A stretch of 8,063 nt of DNA from Robiginitomaculum sp. (GTDB lineage Bacteria; Pseudomonadota; Alphaproteobacteria; Caulobacterales; Maricaulaceae): NCBI GenBank assembly GCA_026993275.1, contig JALWUB010000096.1, positions 1 to 8,063 on the forward strand. The letters run 5' to 3'. The first letter of the stretch is position 1; every line of letters begins with the position of its first letter. Below are positions 1 to 6,495 of the stretch, piece after piece. The position numbers and the translations under genes are program-made. Below the pieces are notes generated by a model that was not told where the DNA came from, ran no database searches, and saw only the letters and a list, made by a program, of their open reading frames with translations.

Positions 1-80
1 CGGCCCTGGTCATTGGCGCGTCCGTGCTGCTGGCCCTGGCCGCCCTGGCCAAGACTCTCAAGCGCAGGCTGAGCCATTAG
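1..80 (+). CDS. C-terminal end of a membrane protein (partial, 5' end outside window)
   Basis: The frame whose first full codon starts at base 3 is open to a TAG at 78-80. It encodes about 25 residues: a hydrophobic run rich in Ala, Leu and Val ([16 protein letters not shown]), then a basic tail KTLKRRLSH. This is the pattern of a last transmembrane helix followed by a positively charged cytoplasmic tail, so the gene probably encodes an integral membrane protein such as a transporter. The family cannot be named from so little. It converges on the minus-strand RidA gene, and the two stop codons share bases 78-79, so there is no intergenic space for a terminator and each transcript must run into the other gene. 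The frame and stop are certain; that it is a real gene rests on the membrane-helix pattern. Confidence 0.55.
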   Translation, partial: ALVIGASVLLALAALAKTLKRRLSH

Positions 81-532
81 CGCCTGGGCGCATAGGCGAT
101 GGCCTCGATCTCGATGAGCACGTCCGGGCGGCCCCAGTCCACCCCCGGCACGGTGGTGCGCGCCGGTTTGCGGCCCTTGAAATAGCGCGCATAGATGGGG
201 TTCATCCTGGGAAAGTCCGCCGGGTTTTTCAGATAAACCGTGGTCTTGACCACGTCATCCAGGCCCAGCCCGGCGGCGGCCAGAACCGCTTGCAGATTGG
301 CAAAGACCTGGCGGGTTTGCGGCCCGATCCTGGCCGGGGCGAACTTGCCGGTGCTGGCGTCAAAGGCGACGATGCCGGAGAGAAACACATAATCGCCTGC
401 GCGCACCGCCTGGGCATAGGGGCCCAAGGAGCGCGCACCTGGGACGGTGATCGCCTGCGGCGCGGGCGGCGGCGCCGATGCAGCACAGGCGCCGAACGCG
501 ACAGCCGCGGCAAGAGCAAGAGCGCGTTTCAT
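77..532 (-). CDS. Exported RidA family protein (YjgF/YER057c/UK114), Sec or lipoprotein signal
   Basis: This 151-residue protein belongs to the RidA family, whose founding members hydrolyse reactive enamine/imine intermediates such as 2-aminoacrylate to a keto acid and ammonia. Seen: GPYAQA with Tyr39 (Y17 of E. coli RidA), the FLSG strand, the [10 protein letters not shown] helix, PART with Arg125 (R105 equivalent) and IEIEAIA with Glu141 (E120 equivalent), so the deaminase-type active-site residues are present. Unlike cytosolic RidA (about 128 residues) it has a signal sequence: a KR start, a hydrophobic stretch and FGAC at residues 13-16, a weak lipobox, or alternatively signal peptidase I cleavage after ASA at 18-20. 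The start is the ATG at 532, which overlaps the upstream stop as ATGA and has GGGAG eight bases upstream; an in-frame TTG at 538 is too close to that site. It is the last gene of the dipeptidase-RidA-RidA operon. Family assignment is firm; periplasmic location is inferred. Confidence 0.93.
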   Translation of the reverse strand: MKRALALAAAVAFGACAASAPPPAPQAITVPGARSLGPYAQAVRAGDYVFLSGIVAFDASTGKFAPARIGPQTRQVFANLQAVLAAAGLGLDDVVKTTVYLKNPADFPRMNPIYARYFKGRKPARTTVPGVDWGRPDVLIEIEAIAYAPRR

Positions 533-1080
533 GGCCAAATCTCCCAGACACTTTCAATTTCCACCGCCACGTTGAACGGCAGCGTGTTGACACCAACGGC
601 AAAGCGCGTGTGCTTGCCGGCCTTGCCAAACACCTCGGCCATCAGGTCCGATGCGCCATTGATGACCCTGGGCTGATCGTGAAAGCCGTTGGCGGAATTG
701 ACAAAGCCGCCCAGCTTCAGGCACTGGCGCACCCGGTTCAGCGAGCCCAGGGCGCTGCGCACCTGCGCCAGAATGTTGAGCCCGGCGGAGCGCGCCGCCG
801 CATAGCCCTCTGCAATGCTCAACTCCGCCCCCACTTGCCCCTGCACCTTGAGCCCCGCCTGCAGGGCCGGGCCCTGGCCGGCAATGTAGAGCACCGTGCC
901 CGCCTGGCGCCAGGGCACATAATTGGCCACCGGCGCCGGGGCGGGCGGCAGGGTCAGCCCCAGCGCCTTCAGCCTGGCCTCGTAATCCGGCCGTTCAGGC
1001 GTTTTCGCCGCGGCAATGCCGGGCATGGCCAACAGCCCGCCGCCCAGCAAAAGCGCCCGCCGGTCCATGGCCGCGCTCAT
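529..1080 (-). CDS. Tat-exported RidA-like protein (YjgF family, divergent subgroup)
   Basis: This 183-residue protein is a RidA/YjgF homologue of the longer subgroup that starts with [18 protein letters not shown] and contains [13 protein letters not shown] and [12 protein letters not shown]. Tyr54, Arg159 (HTRFAVGV) and Glu174 (VAVEIE) line up with Y17, R105 and E120 of E. coli RidA, with the same 15-residue Arg-Glu spacing, so enamine/imine hydrolysis is possible but unproven for this subgroup. The N-terminus is a twin-arginine type signal: DRRALLL at residues 6-12, a Gly/Leu-rich core and a likely cleavage site after GIAAA near residue 25. The start at ATG 1080 overlaps the dipeptidase stop as ATGA, with no clear ribosome site of its own, suggesting translational coupling. 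An in-frame start at 1197 lies inside the dipeptidase gene and would bury the signal peptide. A later ATG at 1068 is possible. Its own stop overlaps the next RidA start. The two RidA proteins are only distantly alike. Confidence 0.92.
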   Translation of the reverse strand: MSAAMDRRALLLGGGLLAMPGIAAAKTPERPDYEARLKALGLTLPPAPAPVANYVPWRQAGTVLYIAGQGPALQAGLKVQGQVGAELSIAEGYAAARSAGLNILAQVRSALGSLNRVRQCLKLGGFVNSANGFHDQPRVINGASDLMAEVFGKAGKHTRFAVGVNTLPFNVAVEIESVWEIWP

Positions 1081-2240
1081 GCCGCCGTGCTCTGTCTGGC
1101 GATGACATCGGACCACAGGCGCAGCAAATTGCCGCCAATGAGCTTGGCCGTGTCCTTTTCGCCAAGCCCCCGTTTCAGCAGGCCGCCGACCAGCCACGGC
1201 AGCTTGCGGTAGGTGTCCAGAACCGGCTTGTAATTGGCGTCCATGTCGGTGCCCAGACAGACATGATCGGGACCGACAATGCCGATCAGCGAGAAGGCGC
1301 GGTCGATGAGATCATTCAGCGAGGACATGCCAAACCCGGCGGGCCACAGGCCGATGAGGCCATCCTGCGCGGCAATGGCGCGGGCCAGATCGGCGCTGAT
1401 GAAGCGCGGCACATCGGGAACGTCCGGCCCCTTGACATGGGTGTGCGAGCACAGCACCGGCGCGCGCGAGACGTTCAGCACCCCGCGCACGGTGTCTTCG
1501 CTGGCATGGGCGGTGTCGATCACCATGCCGGCATCATTCATCGCCTGGACGATGCGGACGCCGGCCTGCGTCAGGCCGCCATGCACGGGCGGCGCGGTCA
1601 TGATGTCGCCCAGTTCATTGGTGTGATAGTGCACCAGGGTGATGGAGCGAAAACCGTCAGCAAAGGCGCGGCGCACCCGCTCCGGCTTGCCTTCCAGGAA
1701 ATCGCCGCCCTCAAAGGTCAGCCAGGCGCCGGGCTTGCCCGCCTTGTGCGCCTGTTTCAGGTCATCGGGGGTGCGGATCGCCGCCACCAGGCCGCGGTCC
1801 GCCAGCGCGCCAAGGTTCCGGGCCTGCACCTGATAATAGGCAAAGGCTTCGCCCGGGCGAAAGGCGCGCCGCGCCGACAGGCCGTGCTTGCCAAGCTCCA
1901 GCAGCGGAAAGTCCGCCACGCCGGCAAAGGCCGCCGCGGCGAGGCCGCCCGCCTTCATGTCGGCCACGGCCTTGTCCTCAAAGCTGCCCAGCATCTGGTA
2001 GAGTTTCAGCTTGGGCGCGAGGCCCATGGCGCCCCGGACGAAGGTCCGCCCCGGATGGGCATGGCTGTCAAAGGCGATATTGTCCTGCAGGAAGGCGCGC
2101 GCGGCGGCCAGTTCATCGTCTGTGAGCGCAAAGCCGATGGGCACGCCCTTTTTGCGCTTGTAGCCGTAAACCGTGCCGAGCGCCGCTGCACTGGCGAGAA
2201 CACCCATCGCTATGACTTTGCGGCGCGAAAACACGGCCAT
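1077..2240 (-). CDS. Tat-exported M19 family dipeptidase (membrane dipeptidase/dehydropeptidase-like)
   Basis: This 387-residue protein is a peptidase family M19 member: a zinc amidohydrolase barrel that cleaves dipeptides and, in the renal enzyme, dehydropeptides and carbapenems. Landmarks: FDSHAHPG with His60 and His62, LTFEGGD with Glu177 (bridging-carboxylate position), ITLVHYH with His204, VIDTAHAS with His245, PVLCSHTH with His266, VPRF with Arg279, CLGTDMD with Asp332, and the C-terminal GGNLLRLW. The usual H-x-D metal pair reads H-A-H here, and the usual EGGH reads EGGD. The N-terminus, SRRKVIAMG at residues 5-13 followed by a hydrophobic core, is a twin-arginine signal, so the enzyme should act in the periplasm. 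The start at 2240 has AGGAG eight bases upstream; an in-frame start at 2339 would place 33 unrelated residues before the Tat motif. The gene leads the operon, with both RidA genes following by 4-base overlaps. Family is clear; substrate is not. Confidence 0.93.
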   Translation of the reverse strand: MAVFSRRKVIAMGVLASAAALGTVYGYKRKKGVPIGFALTDDELAAARAFLQDNIAFDSHAHPGRTFVRGAMGLAPKLKLYQMLGSFEDKAVADMKAGGLAAAAFAGVADFPLLELGKHGLSARRAFRPGEAFAYYQVQARNLGALADRGLVAAIRTPDDLKQAHKAGKPGAWLTFEGGDFLEGKPERVRRAFADGFRSITLVHYHTNELGDIMTAPPVHGGLTQAGVRIVQAMNDAGMVIDTAHASEDTVRGVLNVSRAPVLCSHTHVKGPDVPDVPRFISADLARAIAAQDGLIGLWPAGFGMSSLNDLIDRAFSLIGIVGPDHVCLGTDMDANYKPVLDTYRKLPWLVGGLLKRGLGEKDTAKLIGGNLLRLWSDVIARQSTAA

Positions 2241-2312
2241 GGCGCTCTCTCCTGCTGATCCCGCTTTGCTGATTTGCCTTCTCATCCAGTCTAGCGGGCT
2301 GCCGGAAAATAT

Positions 2313-2341
2313 CCATAACAGACAACGGATTTTGCGCACAA
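2313..2341 (-). promoter_or_regulatory. Candidate promoter of the dipeptidase-RidA operon
   Basis: On the minus strand TTGTGC (2341-2336) is followed after 17 bases by TTATGG (2318-2313), about 75 bases before the dipeptidase start. Both boxes are imperfect. The -35 box lies within a short dyad, TTTTG-CGCA-CAAAA, at about 2330-2343. It is the best sigma-70-like pair I can find in this gap, but the match is weak. Confidence 0.25.
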
Positions 2342-2388
2342 AAAGCTTTGGGGCGCAGATCTATGAATCACGCCGCCAGCGCCGGCCG

Positions 2389-2455
2389 ATGCTGAAACAG
2401 CATGGCTACGCGCTGCTCAGCCGCCCAGTCACAGCACGGCTGACCGGCACGGTCA
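2389..2455 (-). terminator. Hairpin cluster downstream of the secreted-protein gene, possible terminator
   Basis: Just after the stop at 2462 the transcript can form several stems: TGACC/GGTCA (2455-2451 with 2445-2441, loop of 5), an overlapping 7-base stem TCAGCCG/CGGCTGA (2443-2437 with 2423-2417, loop of 13), and ATGCTG/CAGCAT (2403-2398 with 2394-2389, loop of 3). None is followed by a run of U, so this is not a classic intrinsic terminator; the stems may protect the 3' end or mark a Rho-dependent stop. The rest of the 221-base gap (2241-2461) holds the candidate operon promoter and no gene. Confidence 0.3.
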
Positions 2456-2461
2456 TAGTGG

Positions 2462-4411
2462 TCATGGCGTGTGGCGGACGAATTTCAGAATCATGCCTTT
2501 GCCGCCTATCGAATCATAGACCAGAACAGTGAAGCTGTTGGCCGTGCAGTCAACAATCTGCCATGGAGGGACCCCTGTCATGCTGATAATGTTGTCCAAG
2601 GAAGGCACCTCTCCAATGAAAATTTTTGCCTTATATGCAGATGCCTCTACAACGCTGATTGCTTTGACGATCCCCGGGCTATTCAGGGGCCGCAAGTCTT
2701 TCCCTTCATTGATGACACCGCCAATATTCACATGTTTTCCTGATAATGCGCCAGGATTGTGAAGCACAAGGCCATTGACCGCATCGTCTGGCGAGATCAC
2801 GAAAACCCGATTTTTTTCCAAACCGGACCCGCTTTGCACCTTGACTGTGACGGTGCCCGTTGCCGCTACACCATCTACCCAGACATCAAATTTATCTTGA
2901 TCCAGCACGTCCAGGAGCGGGCACTTTCCAGACGCGGGCGCCGCTGTCATCTGCAAATTCGGGCTGCCAGTCAGGTTTGTCGTGCCTGCCGATACGGTCT
3001 GGCTTGGCGTGTCTGCGCCGCCTGTCATCCGCCCGCCCTGGTTCGGGGTGAAGGCCGCGCTGATGCTGAGGCCTAATGGGGTGGCATCGGGATTTGCAGG
3101 ATCGGAAACAGACTGTATATGGCCACTGAAAGTGTCCGTGGCCGGATCAAAGCCGGTCATGTCCATGGTAAAAGGCCGCGGCGTGCCGTCGCCCCTCATG
3201 ATGTTCCAACCGTCATGACCCACGCCATCATTGATGGCTCCGACGACTTTTCCGTCAGGCAGGATCTGCATCCAGAACGGCAAGAGGCCATTGGAAAAGG
3301 GATCATTGAAGAAGTCCCTGATGACTCCGGCATAAACCCCCACGATATCATTGAAACCGGTGCGGTCATCGGGAACGGCGCCCGGCGCGCGCAGGGCCGT
3401 GGAAGAAAAACCGCTGATGCTGTCCGGATTGCTGGACTCATGGGCCATGACCAGAAGCCGGAAGAAATCGGCATAAAAGGGCATGCCAAGGGCACCATCT
3501 GCTTGAACAAACACGGTAAATGTAAAGACAAGGGCGCCGCCCGCGTCCGGCCTGGCACTGGACGCGCCGCGTGCGGCCTTGGACTGGGAGGCCGTGCCAT
3601 TTGGCAGATTGATCTGCACGCTGGGCGCTGGTGCCGACAGGCACTGCCCGGTCGTGCTGTCGGTCAGGCAGATGGTCGTCTTGATGGGCGATATGGCTGA
3701 AACAAGCGTTGCCGATGTATCGGCCGGGGGGCCGTTCGGGCTTTTCACCTGGGATGGAAGCGGGCCGCCGGGCAAGGCAACCGACGGCGTCAGGGTGATG
3801 GTGCGGCTGGATGTATTGCCGCTGATATCGACAAAGGCCCCGGCCACCGCCGTCACCCCTCCCGGACTGCCAATGCTGGCAATGCCGTCCTGGCTCAGGG
3901 TCTGCAGGGCAATGAGGCCATCGGTCGGCGTGCTCGCACCCGCATGGGCCACGGTGAGGAGGATGTCATTGACATTGTCATACACAAGCGGCTGATAATT
4001 GTCGCAATGATATAGCGGATGGATGCGCTGCTGGAACGGCCCGGAAACCGCGCCGTTCACCGTCTTGGTGATGGTCAGTAGAAACATCTGGCTGGCATTG
4101 GCCGGGATGTCCACCGGCTGGTTGGCGGCGCCGCTGATGGCATTGTTGGCGTCCAGGGCGTAAAAACTGAACGTGCTGCTGTCAAAGCCATCTGGCGGAA
4201 AGACGCCGCAATTCGTCGCCGCCGCATCACCGGAATTGGCCATCAGGACAAAGAAGGTGGCCGTGGTGCCACTGGGCACAGAGCGCGATTGCGGCGCTGT
4301 TGCCACATTGACAATGGGCGCCGCCTGCACTGCCTGCGCCAAGAGAAGGGCGGCACTTGCCAGCGCCAGCCCCGCCAGAAGACGTTTGCCCCGTTCAAGC
4401 ACACCGCGCAT
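2462..4411 (-). CDS. Secreted protein of unknown function, paralogue of the upstream gene
   Basis: The 649-residue product is exported: KR-containing N-terminus, hydrophobic core at about residues 11-24, and a signal peptidase I site after AVQA (residue 30). I do not recognise a characterised family. Residues 35-330 align with the upstream gene: TATFF...NSGDAAATNCGV (Cys68), PVDI...ASQMF, a cysteine at 136, VNDILLTV, and CLTDSTTGQC (Cys248 and Cys257). This suggests Ig-like beta-sandwich domains, probably disulfide-stabilised. Residues 359-432 look like a beta module (GVYAG, ILPDGKVVGAI, TFSGHI). Residues about 495-649 (Cys497, Cys622) have no counterpart in the paralogue, and the DNA is poorer in GC there. 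No C-terminal anchor or sorting signal is evident. The start at ATG 4411 has a GGGGG ribosome site five bases away; an in-frame GTG at 4417 overlaps that site and is less likely. A promoter lies at 4470-4498. Confidence 0.85.
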   Translation of the reverse strand: MRGVLERGKRLLAGLALASAALLLAQAVQAAPIVNVATAPQSRSVPSGTTATFFVLMANSGDAAATNCGVFPPDGFDSSTFSFYALDANNAISGAANQPVDIPANASQMFLLTITKTVNGAVSGPFQQRIHPLYHCDNYQPLVYDNVNDILLTVAHAGASTPTDGLIALQTLSQDGIASIGSPGGVTAVAGAFVDISGNTSSRTITLTPSVALPGGPLPSQVKSPNGPPADTSATLVSAISPIKTTICLTDSTTGQCLSAPAPSVQINLPNGTASQSKAARGASSARPDAGGALVFTFTVFVQADGALGMPFYADFFRLLVMAHESSNPDSISGFSSTALRAPGAVPDDRTGFNDIVGVYAGVIRDFFNDPFSNGLLPFWMQILPDGKVVGAINDGVGHDGWNIMRGDGTPRPFTMDMTGFDPATDTFSGHIQSVSDPANPDATPLGLSISAAFTPNQGGRMTGGADTPSQTVSAGTTNLTGSPNLQMTAAPASGKCPLLDVLDQDKFDVWVDGVAATGTVTVKVQSGSGLEKNRVFVISPDDAVNGLVLHNPGALSGKHVNIGGVINEGKDLRPLNSPGIVKAISVVEASAYKAKIFIGEVPSLDNIISMTGVPPWQIVDCTANSFTVLVYDSIGGKGMILKFVRHTP

Positions 4412-4469
4412 GTTCACCCCCTATAATCGTCTTGTCAGGCCTCACGCATGCAATGACAGAGTGTGGTTC

Positions 4470-4498
4470 AATATAAGAATGCACACCTTTTCCGGCAA
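4470..4498 (-). promoter_or_regulatory. Sigma-70-like promoter of the 4411-2462 secreted-protein gene
   Basis: On the minus strand TTGCCG (4498-4493) and TATATT (4475-4470) are separated by exactly 17 bases, in an AT-rich stretch unlike the flanking coding DNA. Transcription would start near 4463, leaving a leader of about 50 bases before the ATG at 4411. This is the best promoter-like pair in the window, and it implies that this gene can be expressed independently of its upstream paralogue. Confidence 0.5.
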
Positions 4499-4518
4499 GA
4501 CTTTTTTAACCAGGATCA

Positions 4519-4546
4519 ATAGCGGTAATATAGTAGCGCTATACCG
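4519..4546. promoter_or_regulatory. Operator-like inverted repeats upstream of the promoter
   Basis: ATAGCG (4519-4524) is inverted as CGCTAT (4537-4542), and CGGTA (4523-4527) is inverted as TACCG (4542-4546). The 8-base palindrome TAGCGCTA lies at 4534-4541. These nested dyads sit about 20-50 bases upstream of the -35 box, where an activator or repressor could bind. The CGGTA/TACCG half-sites also occur, joined directly, upstream of the paralogous gene at 6505-6514. Confidence 0.3.
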
Positions 4547-4594
4547 GTCCACCTGAACTGGCGCGCAGTAGTGTTCTGCGGGCAAGGCGTGAAG

Positions 4595-4619
4595 GGGCCT
4601 GCAAAGAAAACGAAGGCCC
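4595..4619 (-). terminator. Possible hairpin terminator after the 6364-4637 gene
   Basis: About 18 bases beyond the stop codon, the minus strand reads GGGCCT (4619-4614), a 13-base pyrimidine-rich loop, then AGGCCC (4600-4595): a perfect 6-base GC-rich stem. No U-run follows, so factor-independent termination is uncertain. Its place just downstream of the stop, and ahead of a separate promoter, makes a 3'-end role plausible. Confidence 0.3.
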
Positions 4620-4636
4620 GTGCCCGGCTGCCCCGC

Positions 4637-6364
4637 TTATTGAAAACCGCCCTGGGGAAACAGCATGATCAGGCCGGCCGCCCCGCTTGCCGTGGGAAAG
4701 AGCGCGCCTTCGATCGCGCCCAGAATGGTGCCGTCCAGCGGCGTTTCCAGGGGATCATGGACAAAGGCATCGCCGACAAGATTGTCGCCATTCATGGGGC
4801 AGGTGGAGCCTGCCATGGTCATGTCCATGCTGAACAGGTTCTTGCCATTGCCATAGCCGGTGATGCTGCCGGTTATGGTGCAGGTCTGGCCCGTCCCCGG
4901 CACGAGTGAGCCGGTGAAGCTGAAGTCAGAGGCAATGGTCAGGGTGCCGCCGGATGTGTATTTGCCCGTCGTGCTGTCCTGACTGACAATCTGGTAACTG
5001 CCCGGCAGGGCGAAAGACTTGTCGTATTCGCCGGTATAGACCATTTTGAACGTGCCCGGCTGCTGGCCATTCGGCGTCAATTGCCCGGTGACTTCCTTTT
5101 TGGGAAACCAGTTGCCGCTGCTGGCATAGCTGGTGGCGACGGTAAAATCGCCGGTGGATGCGTCTTCGGTGAGCCGGGTAAAGCCGCTCGTGAACGTGCG
5201 CTGGGCCGCGCCATTGGGCGGATTGGTGTCGCTGAAAAATCCCTGGCCCAGCGCATCCACCGGCGGGAAGGGGGCCGAATCCGGCGTGTGGCTGATGATG
5301 GTCATGCCGCCTTCCACATTCACCATCACCGTCGCCTCGGTAAAGGCCCCGGCCGCATCCTGGGCGCGCATGTGCCAGATGCCTTCCGGGTAAAAGTCCG
5401 TGGCGGACGAGTCCGGCCCCGGCGAGGTGACGCCGGAACTGGTTGCGCCAAATACCGCCCCGGCCCCGGCCGGCGTGTTCTGCGGCGTGCTGGCGCCATG
5501 TTTCTGAGGCTGGTCTGGCGCGCCCGCGCCGCCATCATAAAAGCGCAGGTGCAGGCGCGCCATGTCGGGGAAATTGGCGACCCCGGCGCCGCGCGTGGAG
5601 TTGGCAAACACGGCAAAGGTCGAGGGCACGTCGCTGACCGTCGTTGTCACCGTGGCCGATGGCGTTGCCTTGCACACCGAGGTTGCCGGGTCGGTTTCGC
5701 ACACGAAGATATCCAGCGGCAGGGAGATCTCTCCCGTATCCGGGGCAACGATAACCGTTTTCGCCTTGGTCGCCGCAGTGTCGCCAATGCCGATATTGAG
5801 CGCCGCGACCGACATCAGCTCGCCCCCGCCCAAGGACGGGATCTGCACCACGCCGTTATTGGTCTTGGTGACCGAAATGGTGACAATGTCCGGCGACGGG
5901 GCGCTGCTGGCGGTCAGAAACAGGGTGTTGACGGCCGGGATGACCGGGGCGGTTTCGCCGCTGCTGCACCTGAACGCGAAGGTGATGTTGGTGCCGGCAA
6001 AAACCGTGGACGGGTTGAGCGACAGCACAAAGGCCTGGCTGGCATGCCCGGCAATGTCCACCGGCGTGTCCGGGGCCGCGGCCGGCGTGGAATTGTCTGC
6101 CTGAAAGGCCTGGTAGGAAAAGCCGATGCCTGAAGGATTGCCCTTGGACGGGATGCTCACCGAACAGCCCGTCGCCCCGGTATCGCCGCTGTTGACAAGC
6201 GTTGCAAACACGGTCACCGCCGTGCCCGTTGCGGTGGCCCTGCTGCTGGGCAAGACCGCCGCATTCAGACTGGCCGGTGTCGCGTTTTGCGCCGAAGCCG
6301 CTGTGGCCGCCGCGGCCAGCATCAGAACCCCTGCACACAGACGCAATGCATTGAACCCAAACAT
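4637..6364 (-). CDS. Secreted protein of unknown function with Ig-like N-terminal half
   Basis: The 575-residue product has a Sec signal peptide (hydrophobic core at about residues 9-22, cleavage after ASA at 25). I do not recognise a named family, though proteins starting with this pattern (AAVLPSSR, NSGD.GATGC, PVDI..HASQAF, VNTLFLTA) are, from memory, found as hypothetical proteins in environmental Proteobacteria. Residues 35-275 carry the half shared with the next gene, including Cys67, Cys133 and the pair Cys222/Cys231 spaced exactly as in the paralogue (248/257). The C-terminal part is rich in Gly, Ser and Thr, with a beta-rich module at about 455-535 (GSYQIV, GGTLTI, FSFTGSL, CTITGSITG; Cys495 and Cys522). 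It has no catalytic motif and no evident C-terminal anchor; a structural or binding role outside the cytoplasm is a guess. The ATG at 6364 follows a strong G-rich ribosome site (AGAGGGGGG, about five bases away), similar to its paralogue's. Confidence 0.85.
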   Translation of the reverse strand: MFGFNALRLCAGVLMLAAAATAASAQNATPASLNAAVLPSSRATATGTAVTVFATLVNSGDTGATGCSVSIPSKGNPSGIGFSYQAFQADNSTPAAAPDTPVDIAGHASQAFVLSLNPSTVFAGTNITFAFRCSSGETAPVIPAVNTLFLTASSAPSPDIVTISVTKTNNGVVQIPSLGGGELMSVAALNIGIGDTAATKAKTVIVAPDTGEISLPLDIFVCETDPATSVCKATPSATVTTTVSDVPSTFAVFANSTRGAGVANFPDMARLHLRFYDGGAGAPDQPQKHGASTPQNTPAGAGAVFGATSSGVTSPGPDSSATDFYPEGIWHMRAQDAAGAFTEATVMVNVEGGMTIISHTPDSAPFPPVDALGQGFFSDTNPPNGAAQRTFTSGFTRLTEDASTGDFTVATSYASSGNWFPKKEVTGQLTPNGQQPGTFKMVYTGEYDKSFALPGSYQIVSQDSTTGKYTSGGTLTIASDFSFTGSLVPGTGQTCTITGSITGYGNGKNLFSMDMTMAGSTCPMNGDNLVGDAFVHDPLETPLDGTILGAIEGALFPTASGAAGLIMLFPQGGFQ

Positions 6365-6495
6365 GGTTTCCCCCCTCTTGCCCGTTTGGCATGCCTGTCA
6401 CCCGCCGCCCGGCCTGCCAGAACCGGACGGCGTGGCGCAGAGTCTATACCCGCATCCACGCCACAGCATAGCCTCTGGCAGGATCTACCCCACCA

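Noticed and set aside
1081..1197. Upstream in-frame start of the Tat RidA gene inside the dipeptidase
   Set aside because: It would add 39 residues before the twin-arginine signal; the ATGA junction at 1080-1077 matches the pattern of the next junction.
478..1212. 244-codon plus-strand open frame opposite the RidA genes
   Set aside because: Antisense shadow of two recognisable RidA genes, with no domain of its own.
1263..2258. Long plus-strand open frame opposite the dipeptidase gene
   Set aside because: It lies entirely antisense to a gene with clear M19 motifs and is rich in Arg, Gly and His without recognisable domains; it is a GC-rich antisense frame.
2241..2339. Upstream in-frame extension of the dipeptidase by 33 residues
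   Set aside because: The extension has no export-signal character and would bury the SRRKVIA Tat motif; the ATG at 2240 has AGGAG at ideal spacing.
4501..4510. T-run (cttttttaac) as an intrinsic terminator on the plus strand
   Set aside because: No GC-rich stem precedes it and no plus-strand gene ends nearby; it lies just upstream of the minus-strand promoter, where AT-rich DNA is expected.
5081..6133. 350-codon plus-strand open frame opposite the first secreted protein
   Set aside because: Composition is Arg/Gly-heavy and low-complexity, with no domain. The minus-strand frame has a signal peptide, ribosome site and a paralogue.
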